Shown: in pieces, positions 43,027 through 53,573 of the stretch | Numbering within the stretch: position 1 is the first letter of the stretch | How the letters are laid out: the number at the start of each line of letters is the position of its first letter | Source: Torymus aiolomorphi | Taxonomy: Eukaryota; Arthropoda; Insecta; Hymenoptera; Torymidae | Direction: 5' to 3' | NCBI GenBank assembly: GCA_036365515.1 | Contig: CM070877.1 | Span: 55,464,475-55,528,474 of the forward strand | DNA: 64,000 bases | The notes under the pieces: model-generated | Told to the model about the DNA's origin: nothing | Seen by the model: the letters and a program-made list of their open reading frames with translations, nothing else | Databases searched by the model: none | Position numbers and translations under genes: made by a program

Positions 43027-44030
43027 CTGGCACAAGAAAAAACTGTACATTTTTGTATACTTCTGTACATTTCCGTACATACTTGTACATTCCGGTACTT
43101 TTCCGTATCTATCTGTGCATTATTGTACATTTCTGTACATTTCCATACATTTCCGTACATTTCTGTACATTTCTGTACGTTTTTGTTACTTAAGAGACTT
43201 TTGTACCGATTTGTACAGAAATATACAGAAATGTATGGAAATGTACGAAAATACACAGAATTATACAAGAATGTACAGAAATGTACAATTCTAAAGAGTA
43301 ATATAAAAAATACTTCAAAATCCTTAAAATTTTGAATAATTAATAAAATAATATATTTATATTTGAAAATCGAATTGGATAAGGGTTGGACAAAACAATA
43401 AAATTATAAAAAATAATTAAAATAAAAATCTGATTGTTATTGGGAATCGAACCCACAATTTTTAGATTACTAAGCCGACCCTTTACCATCTGCGCAATTA
43501 AAGTATAGTTATCTGTGATGATCCAAATCGCCCTTATATGGTACATTTTACTAATTAACACATTAAATTCATTCTCAGTTTAAAAATGATAATGATTCCA
43601 AAGTCGTCAAATGTGATTGATGTTACCATAATTGAGTTGACAGTGAGATTTTTATGTTATTCTATTATTGAAGGATATGTTATTAAGTTAATGTCGATAA
43701 AGTAACCCAAAATTAAAGTCACACGGGCATACAGAAGTCATTTCATCCGTTTACCACATCTGTCCATATGTATTGACTCAAAATATATATTTGGATGTAA
43801 TTAATATCAAATAATTCAATACTAACAACACATTTTTTATAATATTATAAATAAACTTTGATTTTTATTTATCAACATTTCCGTACAACTGTACAAATCT
43901 GTACAAAAGTCTCTTAAGTAACAAAAATGTACTAAAATGTACGAAAATGTACAAAAATATACGGAAATGTACGGAAATGTACGGAAATGTACAGAAATGT
44001 ACAGAAATGTACAGTTTTTTCTTGCGCCAG
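43027..44030. mobile_element. 1.0-kb inverted-repeat element with decamer arrays
   Basis: Ends are CTGGCACAAGAAAAAACTG (left) and CAGTTTTTTCTTGCGCCAG (right). Just inside each end is an array of decamers such as TGTACATTTC, inverted on the other side (43,054-43,190; 43,875-44,010), and further decamers in opposite orientation occur at 43,210-43,290. No transposase; the target duplication is unclear. It interrupts the 325-bp satellite. Confidence 0.7.
43437..43508 (-). tRNA. tRNA-like relic
   Basis: On the minus strand an A-box-like TTGCGCAGATGG and a B box GGTTCGATTCC are about 37 nt apart, as in a tRNA, but acceptor and anticodon stems pair poorly. I read it as a tRNA-derived remnant inside the inverted-repeat element. 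Confidence 0.4.
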
Positions 44031-44369
44031 ATTCTATATAATATAAAGAGGTACATGACCCATATCTCTTTTCTCTTGTAATCTCTGATCAAAAATATAA
44101 AACAATATTATTTGGGTTCAACATATGTATTTATTATATATAGAAGGTTTGTATATACATGTGTGTGAGTACATTCCATCAAAGCTATTTTATCCCGATG
44201 CCCTTGTAACTAATTTACATTTCTAATCTACCGTAAAATAGTTTCCACAAAGTAAATATACTGAAGAACTTGACACTAGTTTAATTACTTATTTTTCTAT
44301 GAAACTATGAAAGTTTGATACTTATCGGAATAATGTTTTCATGTATGTATATAATATAAATAGGTAGCC

Positions 44370-45652
44370 CTATTAAAAATTCTCACGTGAGATATGAGAA
44401 AATGATCTTAAAAAATACACATATTTGTTATGACTTCTTTGGTATGTATTAGATTTAATTGAAAAATACTATATAAAAGAAGATCAGAACTTTCCAATTT
44501 GATAAGAACCCTAGTGAAAAATAAATTAATGCTGATAACAGTTGATATCAGCAGCTATCAGAAAAAAACCGAAGAAAACGGAAGAAAACAGAAATTAACT
44601 GCAGAAAAATGTCGGAATTGAGACAAGTCAACATTAATCTTCAGTTTTTATCAGTTTTCTTCAGTTTGTATCAGTTTTCAACAGTTATCTGCAGTTATAT
44701 GCAATTATAAACAGTTTTCTTCAGCTGTTTTCTAAAAAGCAAGCAACTTTAAGAAGTGAAGAAATTAGTAAACAACTGAAAATAACAGTTTTATTCTGAA
44801 TAAAACTGAAGACAACAGTTATACACGGATGAAAACTGTTTATAAATGTAATAAAAAATATTAGAAAATTTTGCTATGAACAACTTTATTCGAGAATTGA
44901 AAGTAACAGTTAATAACTGAAGAAAACTGATAATAATTATTAATAAACGAACCAAAACAGTTTTAAACTGTTTAAAAGTGAAGAAAATTTCGAAGAAAAG
45001 GAAGAAAAATAAACAAAAAAATATTTAAAAAATTTTTTTGCGATTGGAATTTGAACATAACAGTTAATAACTGAAAATAACTGAAGAAAACTGTAGATAA
45101 CTGTTGTATTTGTCTTAATTCCGACCTTTTTCTGCAGTTATCTGCAGTGAATAACGGGTTTTTTCAGTTTTATTCAATTGTATTCACTATTTTTTTTGCT
45201 AGGGAAGTCATAAAAAACGAAGTACGCCTCGTAGATGCGACTTTGAGAAGTCGCATAAATGTATAAACTCTCGCTTCCTTATGTACTTCAGGCGGTGCTA
45301 ATTCCTTTGATGGAACTCCGACTGCAAGCCATCTAGCGGTCAACGTGTAGTACTGCAGTTGAGCACTGCTGAGTACTGCCATTAAACGCTAGATGGCTTG
45401 GTGTCGGAGATCCCTCAAAAGAATTACCACCGCCTAAAGTACATAAGGAAGCGAGAGTTTATACATTCAAGTGACTTTTCAAAGTCGCATCTACGAGACG
45501 TACCTCGTTTTTGATAAATTCTCATCAAATTGTGAATTTTTCCTTTTTTTTAGTATTTTTCAATTAAATCTAATATATACCAAAGAAGTCATAACAAATA
45601 TGTTTATTTTTTTAAGATCATTTTCTCATATCTCACGTGACGATTTTTAATA
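44370..45652. mobile_element. 1.28-kb inverted-repeat element
   Basis: Termini CTATTAAAAATTCTCACGTG and its near-complement (ending CACGTGACGATTTTTAATAG), with shared inner sequence AGATATGAGAAAATGATCTT and TATGACTTCTTTGGTATGTA. The interior has many CAGTTTTCTTCAGTTT and AACAGTTAATAACTGAAG words. No transposase. It interrupts the 325-bp satellite. Confidence 0.75.
45213..45512. repeat. 300-bp palindrome nested in the 1.28-kb element
   Basis: Near-complementary arms: CTCGTAGATGCGACTTTGAG faces CTTTTCAAAGTCGCATCTAC, and ACTCTCGCTTCCTTATGTAC faces GTACATAAGGAAGCGAGAGT. The centre near 45,360 is CTGCAGTTGAGCACTGCTG. Probably a separate foldback MITE, given its higher GC. Confidence 0.7.
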
Positions 45653-46009
45653 GAGAGATGATACATGTCTCTTTTCTCTAGTAATCGCTGGTAAAAAATA
45701 AAAAACAATATTATATAGGGGTTAGACATATGTGTTTGTTACATACATAAGGTTTGTACATACATTTGTGTGTGTGTACATTTCACCCAAGCTATTTTAT
45801 GCCAATGCCCTTGGAATTAATTTATATTTCTGATACACCGTGAAAAAGTTTCCACAAAGTAACTTTACTGAAGAACATGACACTAGTTTAATTAGTTATT
45901 TTCCTATGAATGTTGCTTACTTATCTGAATGGTATTATCATGTATGTATATAATATAAATGGATAGATGATACATATCTCTTTTCTCTTGTTACATCTTG
46001 TAAAAAATA

Positions 46010-46778
46010 AAAAGCCGCTGCCAATTCATTGGCAAGATGCTTCATCAAACTAATTTATCGATTCCATTTTTTAAATGTAAAAAACAAAAGTAAATTTTTT
46101 ACAACAAAACTTTATTAATAAATAAAACTGTTTTCTTTGTGGTTCTTTGTTGTTTGTTAAACAATTTGACTGAATATAAAATATCTTTTTTGTTTTTTCA
46201 TTTATATATCCTATACAAACAATTAGTTATTGTTATAAAAAATTTTAAAGAAATACATTAGTTTGAGAAAGAAAAGTATCTATTGGCAATAACCTAATAA
46301 ATATTTGTTTAGAAACAGCTATTTAACTACTATCCATCATTGTAACAATCATACAAATATAATAACGAAGTTATACTTCTCAACAAAAGACAAGGAATCG
46401 TTTTGAAATTTAACAGAGAGGTAGTTTCTTTTCATATTTATGAATCGATATTTTTATGAAATACTTTCTCGGGGATATGCCCTAGTACACAATAATTATT
46501 TTATTTATATATGATATACAAATTAAATAGAACTATTGCATATTTTGCTCTAAAACTTTATATTTGTGTTTTGGGGCTAATTTGGAATGAGTAAAAAAAT
46601 GTTGACCAACATAACCTCTTGAAATTTTAACACAATGTCGTACTCGATACGTGTGATAAGTGGTAAAAATTTTGAGTCAATCAATCGAATATTCTTTTTA
46701 AAAATGCAAATATAAGAAATTTATAAAAAAATTTTAACCTCAAATAACTTTGGTCACAACGGTCAGATTTTTTTCGGT
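46010..46778. repeat. AT-rich flank of the Penelope element
   Basis: 46,600-46,690 (TTTTAACACAATGTCGTACT and a GTGATAAGTGGT segment) matches 51,565-51,625 on the other side of the Penelope element in the same orientation, so that element landed in an older tandem repeat. Confidence 0.5.
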
Positions 46779-46791
46779 AAAGAACTGAATC

Positions 46792-48282
46792 TTGAAGGAG
46801 GTTGCAATAAAACGATCAACGAGGAACCAAGAAAAATTCATTTAAAACATCGTTTATTAGCCGACGTTTCGGTACTAATATTAATACCTTCATCAGGGCT
46901 AAGAAGGGAAAAAATACATAGTTAAAACATATATACAGAATATTTTAAGCAAAAGAACCCATTAACACTTTTTTTGGCATTTTACTGACCTAATAAATTA
47001 ACGAAAGTTTACACCATGGTTCGTAGACAAACATAGGTGACGTCGATCAAGTAATGATATAGCACATAGTGCAACGTCTGTGAGCGGATTTTATTTAACT
47101 AGAACATTTTGAAAAGAATTCGAGTTTGAAATTTGATTTTAAGTTAACGAAAATTAAAATTTTATACGAATATAACAATAAACAGCTAGAGCTCTTACCC
47201 ATCCTGCACTCTAGTCCCATTTTTCGACATTGAGAGAAATGCGAAATTTTCGGGGTTTATATACCTACAGGGGGGACATTAATTTTCGCAAATTCAAATT
47301 CTGAGAGTGAGAGGAGCGGGAGCGCGCCAACAAGTAGCGTACTGGAGATCGTACGACTAACAGCGTTTATTGTTATTTTCGTTATTGCAGAAGTGTCTAT
47401 TGGTTGTTTCATCGGATTTTTTATAAATGTACTTGAGATTCTTAGTGTCGTCCATTCGATTTAGGCTGTTATTTTGCGAGTGTATGTGCAACATTTCTGA
47501 AAAAGTGCGTTTACGGAAGTTTGTATCGGTGTCTATTATGTGTGTATTCTCAAAATCTATTTTATGTCCAGCTTTTTTAACGTGCTCTGAGAGTGCGGAG
47601 ATCGTTAACGATTTTGAGACCGCGTATTTATGTTCGTATACACGTCTGTTTAACTTCCTTTTTGAGGTGCCTACGTAAGAGGCATCGCAATCTTTGCAGT
47701 TTATTTTATAAACGACAGATACAGTTTCGAGCGGATCTAGTTTATCTTTTCCGAGTCTAATAAATTTAAGTTTATTTATGTTTTTACTGATTGATTGTCG
47801 GTTTTTGACATCTTCCATAGTGCTGCATAATTTTTTATTTAAGTCTTTTATGTATGGAATGACTAAGGTCTTATTGCGGTAATCTTGTTTATTATAATAT
47901 AAGAATTGACTATTATTATAAGAGTGCAGACGTTTTTTAATATATTTTTTAATGAATGTAGGAGGATAGTCGTTTTGAATAAGAAAGGATTTTATTATTT
48001 TTAAATTATCTTTATGGAAAGAGATATGTGAAATTTTAATTGCTTTGTCGACTAAACCATAGATAACTGCAATTTTTTGGTGGGTAGGGTGATGAGAGAA
48101 ATCTGAATCTCTGACAAGCCTGAAATTTCGAGGTTTAAAATTTTCTTATGAGACTGGGATAAAACTTGGTTAACATTATTAACCGCATAACGGCTATGCG
48201 AATTAGAAGTTGCGAATTTAAGTGAGTTTACAATATGTATCGGAATAATATCATATTTTCTATGGTCTAATAAGAACTTTAG
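46792..48282 (-). pseudogene. Penelope copy 1, internally deleted, GIY-YIG intact
   Basis: Minus strand. The N-terminal part (SRYAVNNV, ILNLEIS) is joined near 48,120 to the region after the RT (THQKIAVIYGLVDKAIKI), so the RT is deleted. The frame at 47,818-47,357 carries the GIY-YIG endonuclease: CKDCDASYVGTSKRKLNRRV, EHKYAV and ALSEHVKKAGH. Penelope elements couple RT with such an endonuclease for target nicking. The 3' tail follows to 46,792. Confidence 0.85.
46855..46910 (-). ncRNA. Hammerhead-ribozyme-like core in Penelope tail (copy 1)
   Basis: Minus strand CTGATGA (46,890-46,896), the same stem II hairpin, and GAAAC (46,866-46,870). Confidence 0.55.
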
Positions 48283-48413
48283 AACTAAATTTAACTAGAA
48301 CACTCAAAAGAATAGTAATTTGTAGAATACAGCTAAAGTTCTTATTAGACCATAGAAAATATGATATTATTCCGATACATATTGTAAACTCACTTAAATT
48401 CACAACTTCTAAT

Positions 48414-48776
48414 TTGCATAGCCGTTATGCGGTTAATAACGTTAACAAAGTTTTATCCCAGTCTCATGAAAAAATTTTAAACCTCGAAATTTCAGACTTG
48501 AATATTCACCTCTCCTTTCTTGATAAAAACCAGACCCGTGTTGAAAATGAAATCTTGGAAATTGTTAGCAAAGATTTATTAATCACATTCAAAAATTATT
48601 ATAGCAGTGCTCTTGATTGCATCAAAGAAAAAGAAAAAACTAGTATAAATAAGAAATTTAATATTGCTTTGAAAAAGAACGGTAAACATCCAATCGATTT
48701 CGCAGCGTTTCAAAACACTAACGTCCCTTTAAACTTAGAAAACAAACAGGCGGCTCACAGCCCTCGCAACCCGTAG
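48414..48776 (+). pseudogene. Penelope copy 2, N-terminal ORF part
   Basis: 120 residues starting at an ATG just after the 5' region shared with copy 1. They contain KILNLEISDLNIHLSFLDKN and a Lys-rich region. It stops at TAG 48,774-48,776, and the RT frame begins downstream in another frame, so at least one frameshift separates them. N-terminal Penelope sequence is poorly conserved, so assignment rests on position. Confidence 0.65.
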
Positions 48777-48922
48777 ACTGACAATAATAACACAGACCAA
48801 AACAAAAACAAGTGGCTTTTAAATTTATCATCGACCACATTACCTACATATGTAACAGAAATTTTAAGATTAGGTGAAAAATTTAATTTCACCGCAGACA
48901 TAGATAAAAAACGTATTTTGAA

Positions 48923-50164
48923 TTGTTTAAAGATATTGAGAGTGCTAGGTCCAGTAACGATATTACCGATAACATAAGAAATAGATTATTAAATTGCATT
49001 AATCACCATATTAGATCTAAAAAACACTTAAGCTTAGAAGACAGAATTCTTAGCAGAAAAATTAAATTAACTAACGATTTTATAAAAAGAAACAAAGACT
49101 TACTTATTACAAAGGCCGATAAAGGCAACGTCACTGTAATATTGAATAAAATAGATTACATCGATAAAGTAAAATTCGCGCTCAACAATACAAAATACTA
49201 TACAAAATTAGATAAGAATCCTCTTAATAAGTTGCAAAAAAATGTAAAAAATCTTATCTTAGATTGGAAGAAGAAAGGCGTGTTTGAATGTGACTCAAGT
49301 TTTTCTAATGTTAATGAGAAAATCGAAAATACAAACTTGCCTAGAGCTTACGGTCTAACTAAGATACACAAAAAAGATCTCCCGGTCCCCATTATCGTTT
49401 CAGCGATCAATAGTCCGATTTATAAATTAGATAAAGCCCTAACTTCATTTCTTTCAAAATACATTCCGAAACCAACCTCTAACATAAATAATAGCAATGA
49501 ACTTAAGCTTTTATTAGACAATCTCATTATTCCACAGGATTACCGCTGCGTTTCATTCGATGTAGTTTCCCTTTTTACGAACCTTTCAAAAACTATCATT
49601 CTTAAAGCTTTAGGAAAAAAGTGGCCATATTTTGGCAACCTACTACCTATAAGCAGGAAAGAGTTTCTTAAAGGTGTAGAACTGTTACTCGATTCCACGT
49701 TTTTTACGTTCAATGGAGAATTTTACCAGCAGATCATGGCTGCCCCTATGGGTTTTTGTTCTAGCCCCCTTTTTGCAGACGTAGTCTTGGAATTTCTTGA
49801 AGATAAATGCTTAGATTCGCTAAAAAATTCGATTATTTTATATAAACGGTATGTCGATGATTGTTTCTTAATTATTAAAAAAGACTTGATTAGAAAAACT
49901 TTAGACACTTTTAACTCATTTGATCCGTTTTTACAATTCACTGTTGAATTAGAAGCAGAAAATAGCATCAGCTTTTTAGATCTAAAAATCATCGGAGAAA
50001 ATAACGACATCGCAAAAACTAATTGGTACAGAAAACCGACTGCCTCCGGAAGATACATAAACTATTTCTCTCATCACCCTACCCACCAAAAAATTGCAGT
50101 TATCTATGGTTTAGTCGACAAAGCAATTAAAATTTCACATATCTCTTTCCATAAAGATAATTAA
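48923..50164 (+). pseudogene. Penelope copy 2 reverse transcriptase
   Basis: 413 residues. Recognisable are ADKGNVTVILNK, RAYGLTKIHKKDLPVPIIVS, SFDVVSLFTNL (motif A, catalytic Asp), QIMAAPMGFCSSPLFADVVL (motif B), YKRYVDDCFLI (motif C, YVDD) and ISFLDLKI. These motifs place it with Penelope-like RTs, related to telomerase. It stops at TAA 50,162-50,164; copy 1 has a sense Leu codon there, so this is a point mutation. Confidence 0.92.
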
Positions 50165-50806
50165 AAAATAATAAAATCCTTTCTTATTCAAAACGACTAT
50201 TCTCCTACATTCATTGAAAAATATATTAAAAAACGTCTGCACTCTTATAATAATAGTCAATTCTTAAATTATAATAAACAAGATTACCGCAATAAGACCT
50301 TAGTCATTCCATACATAAAAGACTTAAATAAAAAATTATGCAGCACTATGAAAGATGTCAAAAACCTACAAACAATCAGTAAAAACATAAATAAGCTTAA
50401 ATTTATTAGACTCGGAAAAGATAAACTAGATCCGCTCAAACTGCATCTGTCGTTTATAAAATAAACTGCAAAGATTGCGATGCCTCTTACGTAGGCACCT
50501 CAAAAAGGGAGTTAAATAGACGTGTATACGAACATAAATACGCGGTCTCAAAATCGTTAACGACCTCCGCACTCTCAGAGCACGTTAAAAAAGCTGGACA
50601 TAAAATAGATTTTGAGAATACACACATAATAGACACCGAAACAAACTTCCGTAAACGCACTTTTTCAGAAATGTTGCACATACACTCGCAAAATAACAGC
50701 CTAAATCGAATGGACAACACTAAGAATCTCAAGTACATTTATAAAAAATCCGTTGAAACAACCAATAGACACTTCTGCAATAACGAAAATAACAATAAAC
50801 GCTGTT
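50165..50806 (+). pseudogene. Penelope copy 2 C-terminus with GIY-YIG endonuclease
   Basis: Coding resumes in the same frame after the stop, then a 1-bp deletion near 50,437 (relative to copy 1) shifts it. The endonuclease follows from about 50,462: CKDCDASYVGTSKRELNRRV, LSEHVKKAGHKIDFE, and a C-terminal Asn-rich end at 50,806. The domain itself looks intact; the long ORF on the other strand is a shadow. Confidence 0.85.
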
Positions 50807-51254
50807 AGTCGCACGATCTCCAGTACGCTACTTGTTGGTGCGCTCCCTCTCCTCTCACTCTCAGAATTTGAATTTGCGAAAATTAACGTCCCCCCTGTAG
50901 GTATATATACCCCGGAAATTTCGCATTTCTCTCAATGTCGAAAAATGGGACTCCAGAGTGCAGGATGGGTAAGAGCTCTAGCTGTTTATTGTTATATTCG
51001 TATAAAATTTTAATTTTCGTTAACTTAAAATCAAATTTTCAAACTCGAATTCTTTTCAAAATGTTCTAGTTAAATAAAATCCGCTCACAGACATTGCACT
51101 ATGTGCTATATCATTACTTGATCGACGTCACCTATGTTTGTCTACGAACCATGGTGTAAACTTTCGTTAATTTATTAGGTCAGTAAAATGCCAAAAAAAG
51201 TGTTAATGGGTTCTTTTGCTTAAAATATTCTGTATATATGTTTTAACTATGTAT

Positions 51255-51335
51255 TTTTTCCCTTCTTAGCCCTGATGAAGGTATTAATATTAGTACCGAA
51301 ACGTCGGGCAATAAACGATGTTTTAAATGAATTTT
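51255..51335 (+). ncRNA. Hammerhead-ribozyme-like core in Penelope tail (copy 2)
   Basis: CTGATGA (51,272-51,278) and GAAAC (51,298-51,302) flank a hairpin GGTATTAATATTAGTACC. This is the conserved hammerhead arrangement known from Penelope tails (type I). Stem III (CGTC..GATG) and stem I are weak by eye. Confidence 0.55.
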
Positions 51336-51412
51336 TCTTGGTTCCTCGTTGATCGTTTTATTGCAACCTCCTTCAAAATTTACACTTTGGAACGTACGAG
51401 TCATCATCTCAC

Positions 51413-51950
51413 AAAGAACTGAATCCTTAGATATAAAAAAGCTAATTCTCTGCCAAATTTCAAAACGATTCATTGACTTTTATTCCCGTTATCGTAAAGG
51501 AAAGAAAATGCACATTTTTTGAAAAATAATTTTTTTCTCGGAAACAAATCAACATAACCCCTTCAAATTTTAACACAATGTTGTATTCGATAAGTGTAAT
51601 AAGTGGTGAAAATTTTAAATGGAAAAATGAAAAAGTTTTTGAGATATTAATTAAAGAAATATGAACCATATTTTCATTAATAACAAGTGACAGGCTAGAG
51701 ATAATTTAAATTTTAAGAAAAGAAAGTGTAGGTAATTTAAAGATCCTTTAATAAAAATTTAGTTTATTAAGTAATACTTGCTGAAACAAATTAAAAAATC
51801 AAAAAAACGAAAAATTCAAAATCGTTTTTTGGTTATAACAAAAGGAATCGGTAAAATCAAAAAGTAGGTGATGTCTCTATTCTCCTCCGAAACGAAAAAA
51901 TGTAAATCCAATCCTTTTCCAATGTAAATCACTTGATCGGTTCAAAAGTT
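51413..51950. repeat. AT-rich flank, older repeat
   Basis: 51,565-51,625 matches 46,600-46,690. The remainder is A/T runs with no gene. Confidence 0.45.
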
Positions 51951-51957
51951 ATCGCCT

Positions 51958-52108
51958 ACACACACACACACACGCACGCACGCACGCACGCACGCGCACA
52001 CGCACGCACGCACGCACGCACGCGCGCGCGCACACACACACACACACACACATACGCGCGCGCGCACATACGCACACACACACACACCCCCACACCCACC
52101 CACCCACA
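51958..52108. repeat. (CA)/(CG) alternating tract
   Basis: About 150 bp of interspersed CACACA, CGCACG and CGCGCG steps, ending in CCCACCCACCCACCC. Strongly alternating purine-pyrimidine. Confidence 0.95.
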
Positions 52109-52249
52109 GGATTTGGGGCTAATTTAGAACTAGGAAACCCCATTTTAAGCCATTCTAAAATTTCGACCTGTCACAGTTGACGTGAAGTTACCCATATATA
52201 TATTTCATAAGGAGATTTATTTCTTTCTACGGTGTTTGCACATAATATA

Positions 52250-52480
52250 TACACTTATCGGGGGTTATGTAGCCCAAGACTGTATATTAGTACCTACAGC
52301 TCAGAGTTCCCTATCTCAAGTGACTAAAGAAATAATGGACCCTGTGGTTATAGACTCTAGGTCGGGCCGCATAAACCCCTATATTTAAAAATATTATGAA
52401 GCCCGGGCTGCATAATCAAAATCGGGCTCGATAAACCCCTATATATAAAAAAACGGGCTTTATAAACCCCTTTCGAGAAA
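52250..52480 (+). mobile_element. Module A, copy 2
   Basis: Reverse complement of 10,034-10,268. Core GTGACTAAAGAAATAAT at 52,320-52,336, single word on the left, multiple GGGCT..ATAAACCCC words on the right. Followed by (TA)n at 52,480-52,501. Confidence 0.65.
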
Positions 52481-52500
52481 TATATATATATATATATATA

Positions 52501-52857
52501 TTTCTGTTCACCGCTATGTTTCAGGACTTTTTATTGGTTTACCGCTATGTTTCAGGACATTTGCATGTTTTCAGGACTGTACTGAATTAGGAATATGTTT
52601 ACCGCTACCTTTCAGGACACTTTTGTATTATTCAGGACATTTAGGGTTTCTTTCGCAACGTTTTTTTCCGTAAAATTTTTCCGAAATCAACGTAAAATAC
52701 TGCGAAACTGAAAGGGGGCGCCGCAGGCGTCGTGGTGTTAGTCAACACCCTGAGGGATATTATTTCTTTAGTCACTTATATACTGTTTAACGTTTTATAC
52801 CTACTTCTATTGCAGAAAACCTGTAGGTGTCCTGGAAGGTAGCGGTGTACTAAGTAA
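52501..52857 (-). mobile_element. Module B, copy 2
   Basis: Reverse complement of 10,288-10,642. Core on the minus strand at 52,759-52,775. Words ACCGCTATGTTTCAGGAC on the left, single inverted word TGTCCTGGAAGGTAGCGGT on the right. (TA)n on both sides. Confidence 0.65.
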
Positions 52858-52869
52858 TATATATATATA

Positions 52870-53083
52870 ATCATATGAACATCGACTTATACTGACAGCA
52901 ATGTATAAGACCACGTGATCCGTCTGCATAAGTGTAATACCGTTTATACAAGTGTCTGCACAAGTCTTGCGTGATTAAAGAAATAATCTCTCTATTTATG
53001 CTGACGTCTGCATAAGTTGGTCTCTGTCTGCAGAAATCTATTTCAATTCCGGAAAGTGTCTGCATTACGAGCGTTTCATACAT
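52870..53083 (+). mobile_element. Module D (core variant)
   Basis: Core GTGATTAAAGAAATAAT at 52,971-52,987. Terminal word ACTTATACTGAC near 52,888 faces several GTCTGCATAAGT/GTCTGCAGAAAT words after the core. A TA run lies on the left. Same layout as A and B; no ORF. Confidence 0.5.
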
Positions 53084-53094
53084 TTATCCTTTGA

Positions 53095-53149
<55 letters not shown>

Positions 53150-53352
53150 CTTTGAGGATTATATTCAGCAACTTACCGATACTTTGAGGATTTTTCGGCA
53201 CTTTGAGGATTATCCTCAAAGTGCCATAGATACGAAACGGTATTTTCGAGGATTTATTAATATACCTTCTACCCAGAGAGGGGTTTATTTCTTTAGTCAC
53301 GCATATACGAACTCTGGCGAAAGAAACTCTAGATCCTCAAAGTTCCGCGTAT
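53083..53352 (-). mobile_element. Module C (core variant)
   Basis: Words CTTTGAGGAT occur at least four times on the left, including a perfect CACTTTGAGGAT/ATCCTCAAAGTG palindrome near 53,200. One inverted word ATCCTCAAAGT lies on the right, near 53,333. The core on the minus strand (53,284-53,300) is GTGACTAAAGAAATAAA. A ~50-bp (TA)n (53,097-53,146) lies within its left word cluster. Confidence 0.5.
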
Positions 53353-53374
53353 AAATAATGTATATATATTTTTT

Positions 53375-53573
53375 TTTGGTTGGTAAAGGCGCTTATGACA
53401 GGGTGTTAATCATATGTGTATCTTGCGTCTGATGGCCAATTATCTACCAGGAAAGGTTTCGTTTAAATAAATGAACAGCATTTATTCTGAAACGACGTTT
53501 CGGACACTTTTTCCGTGTCCCTCTTCAGGTAATTAAGTCAGGATGTAATGATAACAGGAGACAGTCCGCTTCG
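53375..53573 (-). mobile_element. Truncated Penelope tail at the copia-B breakpoint
   Basis: On the minus strand, CCTGAAGAGGGACACGG, then GTGTCCGAAACGTCG and an AATAAA, the pattern of a Penelope tail. It joins copia-B RNase H sequence at 53,574. CTGAAGA still fits the hammerhead CUGANGA core. Stem II differs completely from the other tails yet still pairs. Confidence 0.65.

Larger units (their letters stand above)
42640..46010. repeat. ~325-bp satellite interrupted by two insertions
   Basis: Landmarks GACACTAGTTTAATTA near 42,957, 44,273 and 45,885, ATCATGTATGTATATAAT-like sequence, and TTTCCACAAAGTAA recur. Removing the elements at 43,027-44,030 and 44,370-45,652 leaves roughly 325-bp spacing. 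No ORF of interest. Confidence 0.7.
46792..51412. mobile_element. Penelope-like element, head-to-head pair of copies
   Basis: The direct repeat AAAGAACTGAATC (46,779-46,791 and 51,413-51,425) encloses an internally deleted minus-strand copy (46,792-48,282), a 50-bp spacer, and a longer plus-strand copy (48,333-51,412). Both share the 5' end (TTCTTATTAGACCATAGAAA) and the 3' tail. RT and GIY-YIG domains identify the Penelope class. A single enclosing duplication suggests both copies arrived in one event. Confidence 0.88.

Noticed and set aside
49723..50058. Minus-strand ORF opposite the Penelope RT
   Set aside because: Shadow of the RT coding sequence.
53091..53300. Tyr-Ile repeat frames, also at 61,937-62,205
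   Set aside because: Translations of (TA)n.
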